A stretch of DNA of 60,902 nucleotides from an uncultured Clostridium sp. (GCA_946409935.1 CAMJYG010000004.1:1-60902); one strand, 5' to 3'; positions 9,245 to 20,670 are shown, counted from the first letter of the stretch. Notes: generated from the sequence alone by a model not told the origin. Numbers and translations are program-made.

Positions 9245-9280
9245 AAAAACGATTTAGAATTAATTCTAAATCGTTTTTTA
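9245..9280. terminator. Bidirectional terminator
   Basis: A perfect palindrome, ACGATTTAGAATTAATTCTAAATCGT, flanked by A and T runs, lies between convergent htrA and the DUF3298-type gene. It overlaps the stop codon of the latter. Confidence 0.85.
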
Positions 9281-10141
9281 AATAATAATCATGTCCATTT
9301 CACTTGTGAATGTTTCATTTCCATAAGCATAAATAATATATAAAGCTTTATCTGTTAAATAAAATTCTTTTGAATTTTCTAATAAATATATATCTCTAGA
9401 AGCATCTCTACCATAAATATTATAGCCTAATTTTTTCAAGTCCTCTACTTTTTTTTGTTCTATTTCAATTTCATTTTTTATTTTATCTTGAGCATCTTGT
9501 TCATTAATATTTTTTATTTTTAAAACTTCCTCTAAACTTATTTCTTTATTATTTCTTAAATCATAATTATATGTTTGTATAATTACCCTTTGTGCACTTG
9601 TTCCTTCTTTCAAATTAGATCTAATTATTAGTGACAAAACATCAAATTCAATATTGGCTGTATATTCTACAGTATAAATTATGTTTTTATTTTGACTTTC
9701 TACAACACTTTCTGTTTTGCTTTTAAAAACATCTTCTATCTCTTTATTATATTTATCTATTATTTTACTATCAATATTAATTTGTGGAATATGAACTTCT
9801 ATATCAAAACTGTCTACCTTGCTTTCTTTCTTTTCAATTCCTGTATAAACTAAGCTTTTATTTTTATCTTTTCTTTTTTCATTATTTTGTTCACTTACAT
9901 TACTTATATTATTATTAAATATCTGTTCAAAATCTGATTTTAATAATTGTACTTCTTCTTCCGTTTTTTCATTATATTCTTTATTTTCTCCTATTCCTAT
10001 TAATGTTGCTAAATCTGTTCTTGTATAAAATTGAACATAAAATGCAATTATTATAGAAATGATACAAAAAGATATAATCAATATATATATAATAATTTCT
10101 CTTTTCTTTAAAGCTTTTTCTTTTGGTAACGTTACATTCAT
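9278..10141 (-). CDS. Membrane-anchored DUF3298/DUF4163-type protein
   Basis: 287 aa. One N-terminal membrane anchor (IIIYILIISFCIISIIIAF), a Glu/Lys/Asn-rich linker and an extracellular domain with the DUF4163-DUF3298 look (VHIPQIN, YTVEYTANIEFDVLSLIIRSNL, FYLTDKALYIIY). Such domains occur in PdaC-type deacetylases and in RsiV, which binds lysozyme. No catalytic domain is seen here. The ATG at 10141 is preferred because AAAGGA lies 12 nt upstream and the TTG at 10153 would overlap it. Confidence 0.7.
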   Translation of the reverse strand: MNVTLPKEKALKKREIIIYILIISFCIISIIIAFYVQFYTRTDLATLIGIGENKEYNEKTEEEVQLLKSDFEQIFNNNISNVSEQNNEKRKDKNKSLVYTGIEKKESKVDSFDIEVHIPQINIDSKIIDKYNKEIEDVFKSKTESVVESQNKNIIYTVEYTANIEFDVLSLIIRSNLKEGTSAQRVIIQTYNYDLRNNKEISLEEVLKIKNINEQDAQDKIKNEIEIEQKKVEDLKKLGYNIYGRDASRDIYLLENSKEFYLTDKALYIIYAYGNETFTSEMDMIII

Positions 10142-10297
10142 TTTTAATTTCAATCCTTTCTCAAATTAATTTATCATTACTTGTCGACAGTTTAAATTTT
10201 AATACTTTCGATTTAAATATATTTAAGTATTCACTGCAGAAGCTTTTTTTATTATAACATTTAAAAAACTAATTATCAAGTACCTAAAATTACCCTG

Positions 10298-10313
10298 GTT
10301 ACAGTTCAGTAAC
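10298..10313 (+). repeat. Family A terminal motif, isolated
   Basis: GTTACAGTTCAGTAAC, identical to the end of the copy at 16032, upstream of clpE. No second arm was found nearby. Confidence 0.5.
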
Positions 10314-10382
10314 TATTGACTATTATGCATTTTTGAGGTATTATATTATAGATATTTTATATAGAAATGAGGAATTTAAAGT

Positions 10383-12746
10383 ATGTTATGTTCAGAATGT
10401 AATGAAAACCCAGCAATACTTTTTTATAAGAAAATTGAAAATGGTAAAGAATCTTTAGATGGTTATTGTTATGATTGCGCAGTAAAAAAAGGTATTAATC
10501 CACTTGAAGTATTAGCAAAACAAAATGATATTCTTTCTAAAGATAAAATAAATTTAAATGATATGACAAAACAATTTGAAAGCATATTTAAAGATTTTGC
10601 TGAAAATATTAATATGGAAGATTTAGAAAATATTGAAGGTGCAATAACTTTTGAAAGTCCAGATGGAAACGCAGATGAAAATGCGCCTAAAATAGCTGGT
10701 GCAGCTATCCCATTAGGTTCAATTTTTTCTAACATATTTGGTGGTCAAAATAACTTTCATAAAGATGAGCAAGAAGAAGCTTCTAATTCTAGAAAAAAGG
10801 TAAAAGTTGAAAAAAAGAAAAATATAAAACAATCTAAAAAGAAAAAGTATTTAGATACTTATGGCACAAATCTTACAAATAAAGCCAAAAATAATGAAAT
10901 AGATACTGTTATTGGTAGAGAAAAAGAAATACAAAGAATTGTACAAATTTTAAATAGACGTTCTAAAAATAATCCTTGCTTAATTGGAGAACCCGGTGTT
11001 GGTAAAACAGCTATTGCTCAAGGATTAGCAATAAAAATTGCTAACCAAAATGTTCCTGCTAAATTATTAAATAAAGAAGTTTATTTATTAGATATGACAG
11101 CTGTAATTGCAGGTACTCAATTTAGAGGACAGTTTGAATCAAGAATGAAAGGTATCATCGATGAATGCAAAGAATATGGAAATATTATTTTAGTAATTGA
11201 TGAAATTCATAATATAATTGGTGCTGGTGATGGTGAACATTCTATGAATGCTGCCAATATATTAAAACCCGCATTATCTAATGGTGAAATACAATTAATT
11301 GGTACTACAACATTAAAAGAATATAGAAAATATATAGAAAAAGATTCTGCTTTAGAAAGAAGATTTCAACAAGTTTTAGTTGAAGAACCTAATATTGAGG
11401 ATTCTATTGGAATATTGGAAGGTATAAAAAAATATTATGAAGAATATCATAAGGTAAAAATATCTTCGGATGTTATTCGTCAAACAGTAATAATGTCCGA
11501 AAAATATATTCATGATAGATTTTTACCTGATAAAGCAATTGATATATTAGATGAAGCATGTTCTAGAATCAACTTAGAGAATAAAGATTTATATAAATTA
11601 GAAATGCTAAAACAAGAATTAATTCAAGTTCAAGCACAAAAAGAAGAAGTTGTAGCTGCAGATTCAACTGAAGATTATCAGAAAGCAGCTGATTTAAAAA
11701 CTCGCGAATGCCAGCTAATTGAGCAAATAGATAGCCTAAATAATAAAATGACATTAAAACAGCTATCTGTTCAAGATATAGCAAATGTTATAGAAAGTTG
11801 GACTAAAATTCCTGTTAAAAAAATAACAGAGGCTGAAACCCAAAAACTTTTAAATTTAGAAACAAATCTTCATAAAAGAATTATTGGTCAAGATGAAGCT
11901 GTGAGTAGTGTAGCAAGAGCTATAAGAAGAAATCGTGCAGGACTAAAAAGCACAAAAAGACCACCTTCTTTTATATTTGTTGGTCCTACTGGTGTAGGAA
12001 AAACTGAACTAGCTAAATCTTTGGCTTATGAAATGTTTGGAAGCGAAGATTCTATTATTAGAATAGATATGTCTGAATATATGGAAAGTCACTCTACATC
12101 TAAACTTATTGGTGCACCTCCAGGATATGTTGGTTATGATGATGCAGGACAACTTACAGACAAAGTAAAAAGAAAACCTTATTCAATAATTTTATTAGAT
12201 GAAATTGAAAAAGCACATCCAGATGTATTTAATATATTATTGCAAGTATTAGATGACGGAAAATTAACAGACAGTCAAGGTAATACAGTAAGCTTTTCAA
12301 ATACTATAATTATTATGACATCAAATGCAGGTTCAAATTTAAATAATAATTCTATTGGTTTTGGTGGTTCAACAATTAATAAAACTAAAGTTATAGACAG
12401 CTTAAAAAATGTATTTAGACCTGAGTTTTTAAATAGAATTGATGAAATAATTTCATTTGATTCTCTTAATAAAGAGCAATTATTACAAATTATTGATTTA
12501 ATGTTAAAAGATACATTAAAATCATTAAAAGAAAAAGACATAAAAATGGAAATTACAGATGCAGCAAAAAATTTCATACTTGAAAAAGGAACAGATATAA
12601 AATTTGGTGCCAGACCTTTAAGAAGAGCAATTCAAAGACATTTAGAAGATGAATTATCTGAAATGATTTTACGTGGACAAATTTTAGATGGTCAAACTGT
12701 TCTTGTAGATTATGAAAGTGATAAATTAAAATTTGAAGTAAAATAG
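10383..12746 (+). CDS. clpE: ATP-dependent Clp protease ATPase subunit ClpE
   Basis: 787 aa Hsp100 unfoldase that feeds ClpP. The N-terminal zinc finger (MLCSECNE ... CYDCAVKKG) marks ClpE and not ClpC, and the usual N-domain repeats are missing. AAA-1 has GEPGVGKTA and [12 protein letters not shown]-like coiled-coil lies near residues 410-450. AAA-2 has [20 protein letters not shown] and the IGF loop (SIGFGG) for ClpP docking. No in-frame CGG occurs in 787 codons. Heat-stress regulation is known for the family, but no CtsR box was identified. Confidence 0.95.
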   Translation: MLCSECNENPAILFYKKIENGKESLDGYCYDCAVKKGINPLEVLAKQNDILSKDKINLNDMTKQFESIFKDFAENINMEDLENIEGAITFESPDGNADENAPKIAGAAIPLGSIFSNIFGGQNNFHKDEQEEASNSRKKVKVEKKKNIKQSKKKKYLDTYGTNLTNKAKNNEIDTVIGREKEIQRIVQILNRRSKNNPCLIGEPGVGKTAIAQGLAIKIANQNVPAKLLNKEVYLLDMTAVIAGTQFRGQFESRMKGIIDECKEYGNIILVIDEIHNIIGAGDGEHSMNAANILKPALSNGEIQLIGTTTLKEYRKYIEKDSALERRFQQVLVEEPNIEDSIGILEGIKKYYEEYHKVKISSDVIRQTVIMSEKYIHDRFLPDKAIDILDEACSRINLENKDLYKLEMLKQELIQVQAQKEEVVAADSTEDYQKAADLKTRECQLIEQIDSLNNKMTLKQLSVQDIANVIESWTKIPVKKITEAETQKLLNLETNLHKRIIGQDEAVSSVARAIRRNRAGLKSTKRPPSFIFVGPTGVGKTELAKSLAYEMFGSEDSIIRIDMSEYMESHSTSKLIGAPPGYVGYDDAGQLTDKVKRKPYSIILLDEIEKAHPDVFNILLQVLDDGKLTDSQGNTVSFSNTIIIMTSNAGSNLNNNSIGFGGSTINKTKVIDSLKNVFRPEFLNRIDEIISFDSLNKEQLLQIIDLMLKDTLKSLKEKDIKMEITDAAKNFILEKGTDIKFGARPLRRAIQRHLEDELSEMILRGQILDGQTVLVDYESDKLKFEVK

Positions 12747-12755
12747 GAGAAAAAT

Positions 12756-13349
12756 ATGTTAAAATACCTACCAAATACTTTAACTATTATTAGATTTTTA
12801 TTGATACCATTAATTATTTTTTATATTTTTACAGGCAATTATATTTTAGCATTTATATTTTTTACTTTATCTGGTATTACCGATATAGCTGATGGATTTA
12901 TTGCAAGAAAATTTAATTTTATATCCAATTTTGGTAAACTAATGGATCCATTAGCTGATAAATTAACTCAGATAGCCACCTTAACTTCCCTAGTTTTTAC
13001 AAATATTATTCCTATTTGGATTTTAATAATTGTGCTATTAAAAGAATTTATTATGATTTGTGGTGCTTCTTTCCTTTATGGAAAAGATGTAGTTGTTTAT
13101 AGTAAATGGTATGGAAAATTATCTACAGTTTTATTTTTTGTAGCAATTGTTATTTCACTTTTACTAAAACAATTCGAAGTATCTGGATTTTTAAGAAATT
13201 TAGATTTTGGTTTATATTGCTTAGCTTTAATTGCAACCTTATTTGCCTTAATTATGTATATTAAAGATTTATATAAAAAAGGTTTTATTGATAAGCAAGA
13301 TTTAAAAAAAGAAGTTACTGTAGACAAAAAAGAAAAAAAGAAAAAATAA
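12756..13349 (+). CDS. pgsA: CDP-diacylglycerol-glycerol-3-phosphate 3-phosphatidyltransferase
   Basis: 197 aa membrane enzyme making phosphatidylglycerol phosphate from CDP-DAG and glycerol-3-phosphate. The CDP-alcohol phosphotransferase signature D-G-x2-A-R-x8-G-x3-D-x3-D is visible in DIADGFIARKFNF then GKLMDPLAD. Five or six hydrophobic segments and a Lys-rich cytoplasmic tail follow. It starts 9 nt after clpE with its own TAGGAG site, so the two are probably co-transcribed. Stem-loop terminator at 13462-13490. Confidence 0.93.
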   Translation: MLKYLPNTLTIIRFLLIPLIIFYIFTGNYILAFIFFTLSGITDIADGFIARKFNFISNFGKLMDPLADKLTQIATLTSLVFTNIIPIWILIIVLLKEFIMICGASFLYGKDVVVYSKWYGKLSTVLFFVAIVISLLLKQFEVSGFLRNLDFGLYCLALIATLFALIMYIKDLYKKGFIDKQDLKKEVTVDKKEKKKK

Positions 13350-13406
13350 ATTTGTTACTACGCAAAATTTTTATCTAGAAAATTTCTGTGCAATGCTTAG
13401 GACGAA

Positions 13407-13460
13407 GCCCTTTTTATACAATAGAAAAGTAACCCTTTCCTATTTGTATAAAATAAAACA
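13407..13460. repeat. Family C palindrome
   Basis: TTTTTATACAATAGAAAA and its near reverse complement TTTCCTATTTGTATAAAA flank GTAACCC. The same right arm is at 961 and 25636. Confidence 0.6.
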
Positions 13461-13461
13461 A

Positions 13462-13490
13462 AACAGCCAACTAAGAACAAGTTGGCTGTT
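13462..13490 (+). terminator. Terminator after pgsA
   Basis: An 11-bp stem, AACAGCCAACT with AGTTGGCTGTT. Further inverted repeats follow to 13610 (ATCCTATGC/GCATAGGAT nested in CTATTGTTT/AAACAATAG, then TTATTCG/CGAATAA), possibly a structured RNA. No convincing gene lies in 13350-13638. Confidence 0.75.
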
Positions 13491-13638
13491 CGATATTCTG
13501 CACTTCTATTGTTTATATCCTATGCTTAAATACCCCCTGCATAGGATTCTTAATACAAACAATAGGTTTGATTTATTCGAAGCTATTGCTCCGAATAATG
13601 TTATTTTATCATATTTTTTTACATAATTCAACACTTTT

Positions 13639-14295
13639 TTACAAATTTTTCGTTTCTATTTTATTATTATATATTTTATCTAAAAATTCATCTGGATATG
13701 TATTATCTAAAAAAATATCCATTGAATTCTTAGGTTGAATATTTTTATGCCTTTCTTCTTCCCTATTTGCAGCTAAACATGAGATTGAAACATCAAAAGT
13801 CATAAACAGCATAAAGACAACAGTAAATATCCTTACACTTTTTATATATATAAGTGGCTCTATTTTTTCAAGCCAAGGATACACTATTTTTAGAAAAATA
13901 ACAGCTATTATACCCCAATAAACACAATACAATAAACTAGTTCTTCCATTTAAATTCATAAATAGTTTACTGTATTCCCAAGAAATTGTTCCAAAAAATA
14001 TTTCTTGAAAAAATGAACATAAATATTCTAATGCCCCTCCCATAATCATTCCATATCCAAATGCCTCTTTAGGTTCTTTTACTTTTGAAATAAGAATATA
14101 ATATGCTACAGCTCCCATTCCATATACTTGTATAAATGGTCCATAAATAAGTCCTCTTCTAATTTCTAATGCTCTAGTATATACTAATGCATATAACATT
14201 TCTGCAAAAAATCCAAACACACTTCCAATAATAAATATCCAAAATATTTTGATTATATAATTTATTACTTTTTTATCTTTTACCTCTCTTTTCAT
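13639..14295 (-). CDS. Putative ABC-transporter type IV membrane protein
   Basis: About 218 aa with five or six membrane segments. The pattern RRGLIYGPFIQVYGMGA then EYLCSFFQEIFFGTISWEYS is that of the putative ABC transporter permease family common in Clostridia, whose biochemical role is unknown. No ATPase gene is adjacent. Start ATG 14295 follows GGGG at 8 nt. An upstream ATG at 14310 has no ribosome site. Confidence 0.75.
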   Translation of the reverse strand: MKREVKDKKVINYIIKIFWIFIIGSVFGFFAEMLYALVYTRALEIRRGLIYGPFIQVYGMGAVAYYILISKVKEPKEAFGYGMIMGGALEYLCSFFQEIFFGTISWEYSKLFMNLNGRTSLLYCVYWGIIAVIFLKIVYPWLEKIEPLIYIKSVRIFTVVFMLFMTFDVSISCLAANREEERHKNIQPKNSMDIFLDNTYPDEFLDKIYNNKIETKNL

Positions 14296-14426
14296 CACAT
14301 ATTTCCCCATTTATTTTTATTGAATACATTATATAATAATTTTTAAAAAAAGAAAAGCTACTTATGAAAAAAATACTTTTATGTGTTATAATATAGTTGT
14401 AATTATATGTTTTTATGGAGGAAAAA

Positions 14427-16014
14427 ATGCTTAGAATAAATAATATAAAAATAAGACAAGATATCTCTGATTCAGAAATATTAAAAATAGCACTAAAACA
14501 AAATCATATAAATAAAGATGATTTAATTAGTTGGCAAATAGCCAAAAAATCTATTGACGCTAGAAAAAAAGAGGATGTTCATTATTCCTACTCAATAAAC
14601 CTAGAATTAAAAAATGAACATAAATATAAAAAGCTAGAAAAAGTAACAAAAATTGAAATGCCATCTATAATTATAAAAAATAATAATTTAACACAAACTG
14701 TAATAATTGGTGCAGGTCCTGCCGGTCTTTTTTCTGCTCTTACTTTAATAGAAAATGGAATTAAGCCAATTATAATTGAACAAGGACGGTTCTGTTGAAG
14801 ATAGAAAAAAAGATATTGAGATTTTTCAAAAAACAGGAAAACTTAATGTTAATTCAAATGTTCAATTTGGTGAGGGTGGTTCTGGTACTTTTTCAGATGG
14901 AAAATTGACAACAGGAATAAATAGTCCCTACTGTCAAAAGGTCTTACAGCAATTTGTAAAATTCGGTGCGCCAAAACAAATTCTGTATCTTTCAAAACCT
15001 CATATTGGTACAGATAATTTAATAAATATTGTTAAAAATATTAGAGAATATATTATTTCAAATGGAGGAAAATTCTTATTTAACACAAAAGCTATTGATT
15101 TTAAGACTCAGAACAATAAAATTAAAGCCATTTATTTAAAAAATACACTAACAAAGGAATTTTCAGAAATACCGGCAGATAATATAATTTTAGCAATTGG
15201 TCATAGTTCTCGTGATACATTCGAAGTTTTATATAAACACGGATTTTTTATAGAAAAAAAGAATTTTTCAGTTGGTGTCCGTATAGAACATTTGCAAGAA
15301 TGGATAAATACCGCTCAATATGGAAATATTACAAAATTAAAACTCCCTCCTGCAGAATATAAAATGGCCTATCATTCAAAAGAAAGTGGTCGTTCTTGTT
15401 ATACATTTTGTATGTGTCCAGGTGGTAGTGTTATGGCATCTTCTAGCGAAAATAATACCATTGTAACAAATGGAATGAGTCATTTTTCAAGAAATGGCAT
15501 TAATAGCAATGCTGCACTTCTAGTTAATATTACACCAGAAGATTTTGAAGAAGATTCTCCCCTATCTGGTATATATTTCCAAAAAAGGCTTGAAGAAAAG
15601 GCTTTTAAACTAGGCGGTTCAAATTATTTTGCTCCAATACAAAAAGTTTCTGACTTTTTGTATAATAAAAAATCAGAAACTATAGGTATTGTTAAGCCTT
15701 CTTATTTGCCCGGAACAACACTATCTAATTTACATGATATATTACCAAATTTTGTATCACAAACATTACAAGAAGGAATTTTATATTTTGATACAAAGCT
15801 TAAAGGCTTTGCTCATCCTGATAGTATATTAACCGGATTAGAAACAAGAAGTTCTTCTCCTGTTCGAATTTTAAGAAATGATAAAATGGTTTCAAATATA
15901 GATGGCGTATACCCTTGTGGAGAAGGTGCAGGATATGCAGGAGGTATAATGTCTGCAGCTGTTGATGGAATAAAATGTGCAATTGCTTTATTAATGAATC
16001 AAGCTTCACATTAA
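14427..16014 (+). CDS. FAD-dependent oxidoreductase (COG2509 type), needs +1 shift at CGGT 14787-14790
   Basis: 528 aa when joined. The N-terminal domain has a basic appendage followed by the dinucleotide fold VIIGAGPAGLFSAL. The catalytic part includes QFGEGGSGTFSDGKLTTG, CMCPGG and the C-terminal FAD contact GVYPCGEGAGYAGGIMSAA. Frame 0 stops three codons past IIEQG. Reading GGA-CGGT-TCT gives IIEQGGSVEDRKKD, as in the family, and an open frame to 16014. Start ATG 14427 follows GGAGG at 5 nt. Flavin cofactor binding is certain and the substrate unknown. Confidence 0.9.
14787..14790 (+). other. Recoding site 3: CGGT in FAD oxidoreductase
   Basis: Frame-0 codons GGA CGG TTC TGT TGA. Reading CGGT as Gly gives EQG-G-SVEDR. 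Confidence 0.85.
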
Positions 16015-16031
16015 TATGTTAATAGATTTGC

Positions 16032-16117
16032 GTTACAGTTCAGTAACTTAAAATTCCATTGTCCTGCTTAACGTGATTAATCACTTGTGCGGACTTCTAG
16101 ATAGATTGTTACTGAAC
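16032..16117. repeat. Family A palindrome, short copy
   Basis: GTTACAGTTCAGTAAC on the left and its counterpart GTTACTGAAC on the right, with arms AATTCCATTGTCCTGCTTAA and a diverged partner AAGTCCGCACAAGTGAT. There is no internal hairpin. The right end supplies the stop codon (TAA, 16111-16109) and the last residues (IIVQ) of the cysteine desulfurase. Confidence 0.75.
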
Positions 16118-17285
16118 TATAATAGATTTGTTATACTCTGGAGACATTCTTCTTAATCTATCAACCGCTTCTTCTAAATTTTCTAGCAAATAATCTACAT
16201 CTTCTTTAGTATTTTCTTCTCCAAATGTTACTCTTAATGAATTTCTTGCTAATTCATCAGATAATCCTATTTCTTTTAGTACATAAGAAGGTGATTCAGA
16301 ACCAGATGAACATGCAGAACCGCTAGAAGTACAAATCCCTTTTGCATCTAAATTCAAAACTAAAGATTGGCCTTCAACAAATGAAAAGGAAAAATTACAA
16401 TTTCCTGGCAGTCTATTTTCACAATTACCATTTAGTTTTACAAATTTAATTCTTTTTTGTACTTCTGATATAAAATAATTTCTTAATTTTTCTAAATGAT
16501 TAATATGAGCTTGCATATTAGCACTTGCTAATTCGCAAGCTTTACCTAATCCTACTATTCCAGCAACATTTTCAGTCCCTGCTCTTTTATCTCTTTCTTG
16601 ATGACCTCCATCCATAAATTTTTCAAATTTTATATCACTTTTCACATATAATGCACCTATTCCTTTTGGAGCATATAATTTATGTCCTGATAATGATAAA
16701 GAATCTATTCCCATTTTTTTAACATCTATTGGCACATTTCCTACCGCCTGAACTGCATCTGTGTGAAATATGATATTATTCCCTTGGGCAATTTTACTAA
16801 TTTCATTTATTGGCTGAATAGTACCAATCTCATTATTAGCAAACATTATTGTAATTAGAATTGTATCATTTCTAATTGAATTTATTAATTCATCTATTTT
16901 TATAACGCCCTCAGAATTCACATTAATATAGCTAATTTCAAAACCTTGTTTTTCTAATGATTTACATGTATTCAAAACTGCAGGATGCTCTATTTTAGAA
17001 GTTATAATATGTTTTCCTTTAAACTTATTTGCCATTGCTACACCTTTTATTATCATATTATCACTTTCAGATCCACAACCTGTAAAATAAATTTCATTTG
17101 GACTACAATTAATTAAGTTAGCAACTTTTTTTCTAGCTTCGTCAACTGCTTTTTTGGATATTCTACCGTATACTATATAATGATGAAGAATTTCCATATT
17201 TTTCACAAAAATATGGTATCATCTCCTTTAATACCTCTTCTTTAGTTCTTGTTGTAGCTGCATTATCGAAATATCTAAGTTTCAC
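16109..17285 (-). CDS. Cysteine desulfurase, needs +1 shift at CGGT 17168-17165
   Basis: PLP enzyme of the NifS/IscS family that strips sulfur from cysteine for Fe-S clusters and thio-tRNA. The start is GTG 17285 (GAAAGGAATG upstream), giving [14 protein letters not shown]. Frame 0 ends shortly after LYSI. Reading ATA-CGGT-AGA gives [15 protein letters not shown], restoring the conserved glycine of the N-terminal motif. PLP lysine in [12 protein letters not shown], active-site Cys in [10 protein letters not shown]. 391 aa. A single-copy housekeeping gene broken in this exact way argues against decay. Confidence 0.93.
17165..17168 (-). other. Recoding site 4: CGGT in cysteine desulfurase
   Basis: Minus-strand codons AGT ATA CGG TAG. 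The stop is immediately next in frame 0. CGGT as Gly gives YSI-G-RIS. Confidence 0.9.
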
Positions 17286-17666
17286 TATTAATCACATTCC
17301 TTTCTCAAGGCAAAAATCTGGTTGGAAAAGAATTAAATTTTAACAATGCCCAGACTGTTAAGGCTTTGCCTGTTACAGTATCAGTATGCCTCAGGTAAAT
17401 CGCGTTTTAAATATAATATAACGTAGTCAAAATTCTAATTATTTTTCAACCTTATTTTCCTTCCCCTCAAACTAACCTATTAATGCATTCCAATTATACT
17501 TTTTCAAATTTATAATAATTTTTTATATAATCATAAATTGAGAAAATATTATATGATATATTGGAATGCCCTTAAATTTATACTATATAAAATATATTAT
17601 TGACTTTTAATAATATACTATAAATCTGGTTTTCTTTTCTTATATTTCAGAAATTATAACTACAAT
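17286..17666. promoter_or_regulatory. Leader and palindromes between patatin and cysteine desulfurase
   Basis: No gene. On the minus strand upstream of the desulfurase a GGCAAA/TTTGCC and TCTGG/CCAGA hairpin (about 17310-17375) lies in the presumed 5' leader. At 17504-17575 GCATTCCAAT and ATTGGAATGC bound an 80-bp imperfect palindrome. No known riboswitch was recognised. Confidence 0.4.
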
Positions 17667-18549
17667 TTATGTTCTTAAAATATTTTTTATATTTTTCATG
17701 TTTTTTAAAGTTTCTTTATACCCATATCTATAACAAGCATCTAATTTTTCTACATCTAAAAGACCTGTTTTATCTGTTGATATAGTAAGTAAATAATCAC
17801 TTTGTTCAATGCTTTCCTCTGATATTTTATTTCCCATTATATCAATTGTTCTCATTGCAATATCCATGACATTGCTTTCTTCATTTATATCATCTGCTTT
17901 AAAATTTACTGCAATCACTTTTTGTACTCCTTGCTTTTTAACCTCTATTACTGGAATATTATCAAGCACACCTCCATCTAAAAATTTATGTTCCCCAAAA
18001 TCACATGGGCAAAATACTCCTGGAAAACTACTACTTGCTCTTACAGCTTTTCCAACAGAAATATTTGTTATATATTTAGAATCCTCTATATTTTCTTTAC
18101 TTTTATCTTCACTTATTGGTACATTATTTGTAAAAATATATTCTTTAGAATTTGAAATATCCACACTTGGAATAACAAGAGGTATTCTTTTTATATCTTT
18201 TATGTTTTTTATTCCCTTTCTTTTAGCTAATTCATTATATGCATTTTCTAAATTTTCTCCGCTATTTAGTCCAGATAAACACACCTTTTTATTCATCATA
18301 AAATTTCCTATTCCGGTAATTATTGGTGAAGAATTAATTTCTGTTAATTCCTTTGCATATTTCTTAAATAATATATATATATAATATGGAGAATATCCGC
18401 ATAGCATATAAAGATGCAACAAGACTTCCTGAACTTGTTCCACCAATAGCATCAATTTTTATTCCATTGTCTTCTAAGGCTTTTAAAGCTCCTGCATGCG
18501 CTATTCCTCTTATTCCACCACCTGATAATGCAATACCTAATTTCAACAA
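17667..18549 (-). CDS. Patatin-like phospholipase, needs +1 shift at CGGA 18399-18396
   Basis: Ser-Asp dyad acyl hydrolase, 293 aa when joined. Oxyanion motif SGGGIRG (residues 9-15), nucleophile GTSSGS, catalytic Asp in [11 protein letters not shown]. Frame 0 leaves the family after SLYAM and ends within 11 codons. ATG-CGGA-TAT gives [18 protein letters not shown], and the glycine is the family's usual one (AxGYS). The start is TTG 18549 with AAGGAAGG 9 nt upstream. No signal peptide, so probably cytoplasmic, like the RssA/YjjU group. Confidence 0.9.
18396..18399 (-). other. Recoding site 5: CGGA in patatin
   Basis: Minus-strand codons GCT ATG CGG ATA. CGGA as Gly gives YAM-G-YSP. Confidence 0.85.
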
Positions 18550-18768
18550 AAACTTTCCTTCCTTTCTAATTTCGTTTTAAGATACACATAACTTTCGTTA
18601 CTACTAATTGTTATCAACTAAATAACTATCATTTATACAATTACATAAATATTAATAATAGTACATTTATTAAATACTATATTCTATATATTTTTAATTT
18701 GTAACTATATTTATTATTTACAAAATAATATATATTTAAACCGTTCTATTAACGCAAAATATATAAGA

Positions 18769-18815
18769 AAAAAGAACTCTATAAGACCTTTAATCCCCAT
18801 AGAATTCTTTTTTTA
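18769..18815 (-). terminator. Terminator of WG-repeat gene
   Basis: AAGAACTCTAT and ATAGAATTCTT form a stem with A and T runs on both sides. It lies 44 nt past the stop of the minus-strand gene. The rest of 18550-18858 shows nothing. Confidence 0.65.
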
Positions 18816-18858
18816 TACTTTATATACTAATTTTTTTATTTATTACAATTCATAGCTT

Positions 18859-20586
18859 TTATTTATCATCTGTATAATAAAATTCACCATAACCATAAAC
18901 TATTTTATAATATTTTGATATAAAAGATGGTTCTATTTGTGATTTAATTTCATATATTGGCTCAATAACAACATTTCCTTGTTCGTCTATTGACCCCCAC
19001 AAATTATCTATTCTTATTGCTGCAAATCCATAATTATTAAATTCAGTTGCTTTGTCATATTTATAATCTATTTTAACATTTCCATTAAAATCAACAAAGC
19101 CCCATTTTCCATCTTTGTTTTGAGCATACAATTTTTTATTAGATATTTCTGTATTTTTAATTTCCTTGCCATCTTTACTAATAAATTTAGTCTCACTTTC
19201 ATTGTAAACTTTTATAAAATCATTTTGTTTATCTATTATTGCATTTTTCATTTCACATATTACTTTAAAATCTTTTGAATATATTTGTGTATTTTTATTT
19301 TGTGTTATTGAAGTTTGTATTAATTCAGTTTCATTTATCTTTTGTAATGAATCATATTCTATCTCTATTTTTATATTATCTTTATCATCTACTACACCTA
19401 ACTTGCCATTATCTACGCTTACAATAAAATAATTATCAAACAAATATGATATATAATTATATTTTTCATTGATTAATATTTTGCCTTCTTTATTAATAAC
19501 TCCATATTTAGTTCCATTTTCATTATTAATTTTAATTTTATAATTTTCATTATCAGTATCTAAAATTGAAATATTAGAATTAATATTGGCTTCCTTACCA
19601 TCACTATTATACACAACTGTTCCTTGTTCATTTTTAGCATATAAATAAATACCTGTTGTGTCTATTTGATTATACTTGATAGGAATAATTTCTTTGCCTT
19701 GTATATCAACTGCTCCAAATTTCTTACTTTTTTCTACAATAAAGACTTTATTATTTTCATTAAATGTTATAGATTGGTATTCATTTTTTAATATATTATT
19801 TTCATTTATATAAATACCAAACTGACCATTTTTTGCACATATTAAATATGCATTTTCATAATTATCTATATTAGGTACTCTTAATAATTCATTATATTCT
19901 GTATTTAAAACTTTTTCTCCATTTTTATTTACATACCCATATCTATATCCATCTTGTGTTTTTACAGATACTATATAACCTGCATTTTTATATCCATTAT
20001 CATCTGTGTAATAACCATCAACTATTATATTATCATACTCGTTTTTTATTATTGTATTTCCCTTTATATTTATAATTCCATATTTTCCATCTTGTTTTAC
20101 TAAAAGCTCTCCTTCTTTATATGGAAGACTATCTAATTCTTCGTATATTGGACCAGTAATTTGTTTTCCATCGTAATTAACCAATCCATATTTGTCGTCT
20201 TTTGAATATTTTAAGACACTTTTTTCATACATCAAATCACTAGCAATATTTTTTAATCTTACTGGTTCAACTTTTGAAAAATTATTTAAAATTAATTCAT
20301 TTTTTTCATTTAAGACCTTTGAATCTGATGTATTAAAGCAAATAAATAAATCTTTTTCTGGATTAGGAATTTTTACACTTTCATATTCTGGACTTATTAT
20401 TATATTTCCTTTTTTATCTATAACTCCATACTTACCTTCATGTTTTAGTACAAAATAATTATATTCATTTACTTTTGTTATTTCATATTTTTTTCCATTA
20501 TCTCCTATAATTTTAAATACAAAAAATCCAACGGCTATAAAAACAATTAATGCTATTACTAATAATATGATATTTTTTTTCTTCAT
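18859..20586 (-). CDS. Membrane-anchored WG-repeat protein
   Basis: 575 aa. An N-terminal membrane anchor (IILLVIALIVFIAVGFFVF) is followed by about twelve repeats of the WG type (KYGVIDKKGNIIISPEYES, KYGLVNYDGKQITGPIYEE, KWGFVDFNGNVKIDYKYDK, LWGSIDEQGNVVIEP). WG repeats form a beta-rich extracellular fold of uncertain function, probably binding a surface ligand. GAAAGAAGG precedes the start. It lies next to the surface adhesin and sortase genes on the same strand. Confidence 0.9.
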   Translation of the reverse strand: MKKKNIILLVIALIVFIAVGFFVFKIIGDNGKKYEITKVNEYNYFVLKHEGKYGVIDKKGNIIISPEYESVKIPNPEKDLFICFNTSDSKVLNEKNELILNNFSKVEPVRLKNIASDLMYEKSVLKYSKDDKYGLVNYDGKQITGPIYEELDSLPYKEGELLVKQDGKYGIINIKGNTIIKNEYDNIIVDGYYTDDNGYKNAGYIVSVKTQDGYRYGYVNKNGEKVLNTEYNELLRVPNIDNYENAYLICAKNGQFGIYINENNILKNEYQSITFNENNKVFIVEKSKKFGAVDIQGKEIIPIKYNQIDTTGIYLYAKNEQGTVVYNSDGKEANINSNISILDTDNENYKIKINNENGTKYGVINKEGKILINEKYNYISYLFDNYFIVSVDNGKLGVVDDKDNIKIEIEYDSLQKINETELIQTSITQNKNTQIYSKDFKVICEMKNAIIDKQNDFIKVYNESETKFISKDGKEIKNTEISNKKLYAQNKDGKWGFVDFNGNVKIDYKYDKATEFNNYGFAAIRIDNLWGSIDEQGNVVIEPIYEIKSQIEPSFISKYYKIVYGYGEFYYTDDK

Positions 20587-20670
20587 CTGTTTTCCTTCTT
20601 TCTTTTAAAATATGTATTTATTATAACCGTTTTTTTTATTTTTTTCAACTGATTTTTTTATTATAAATTT

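Noticed and set aside
13393-13626. A 77-aa plus-strand frame after pgsA
   Set aside because: It spans repeat C and terminator hairpins, has no ribosome site and resembles no protein.
17333-17405. A further family A element upstream of cysteine desulfurase
   Set aside because: Only GTTACAG is shared, and the arms do not match the other copies.
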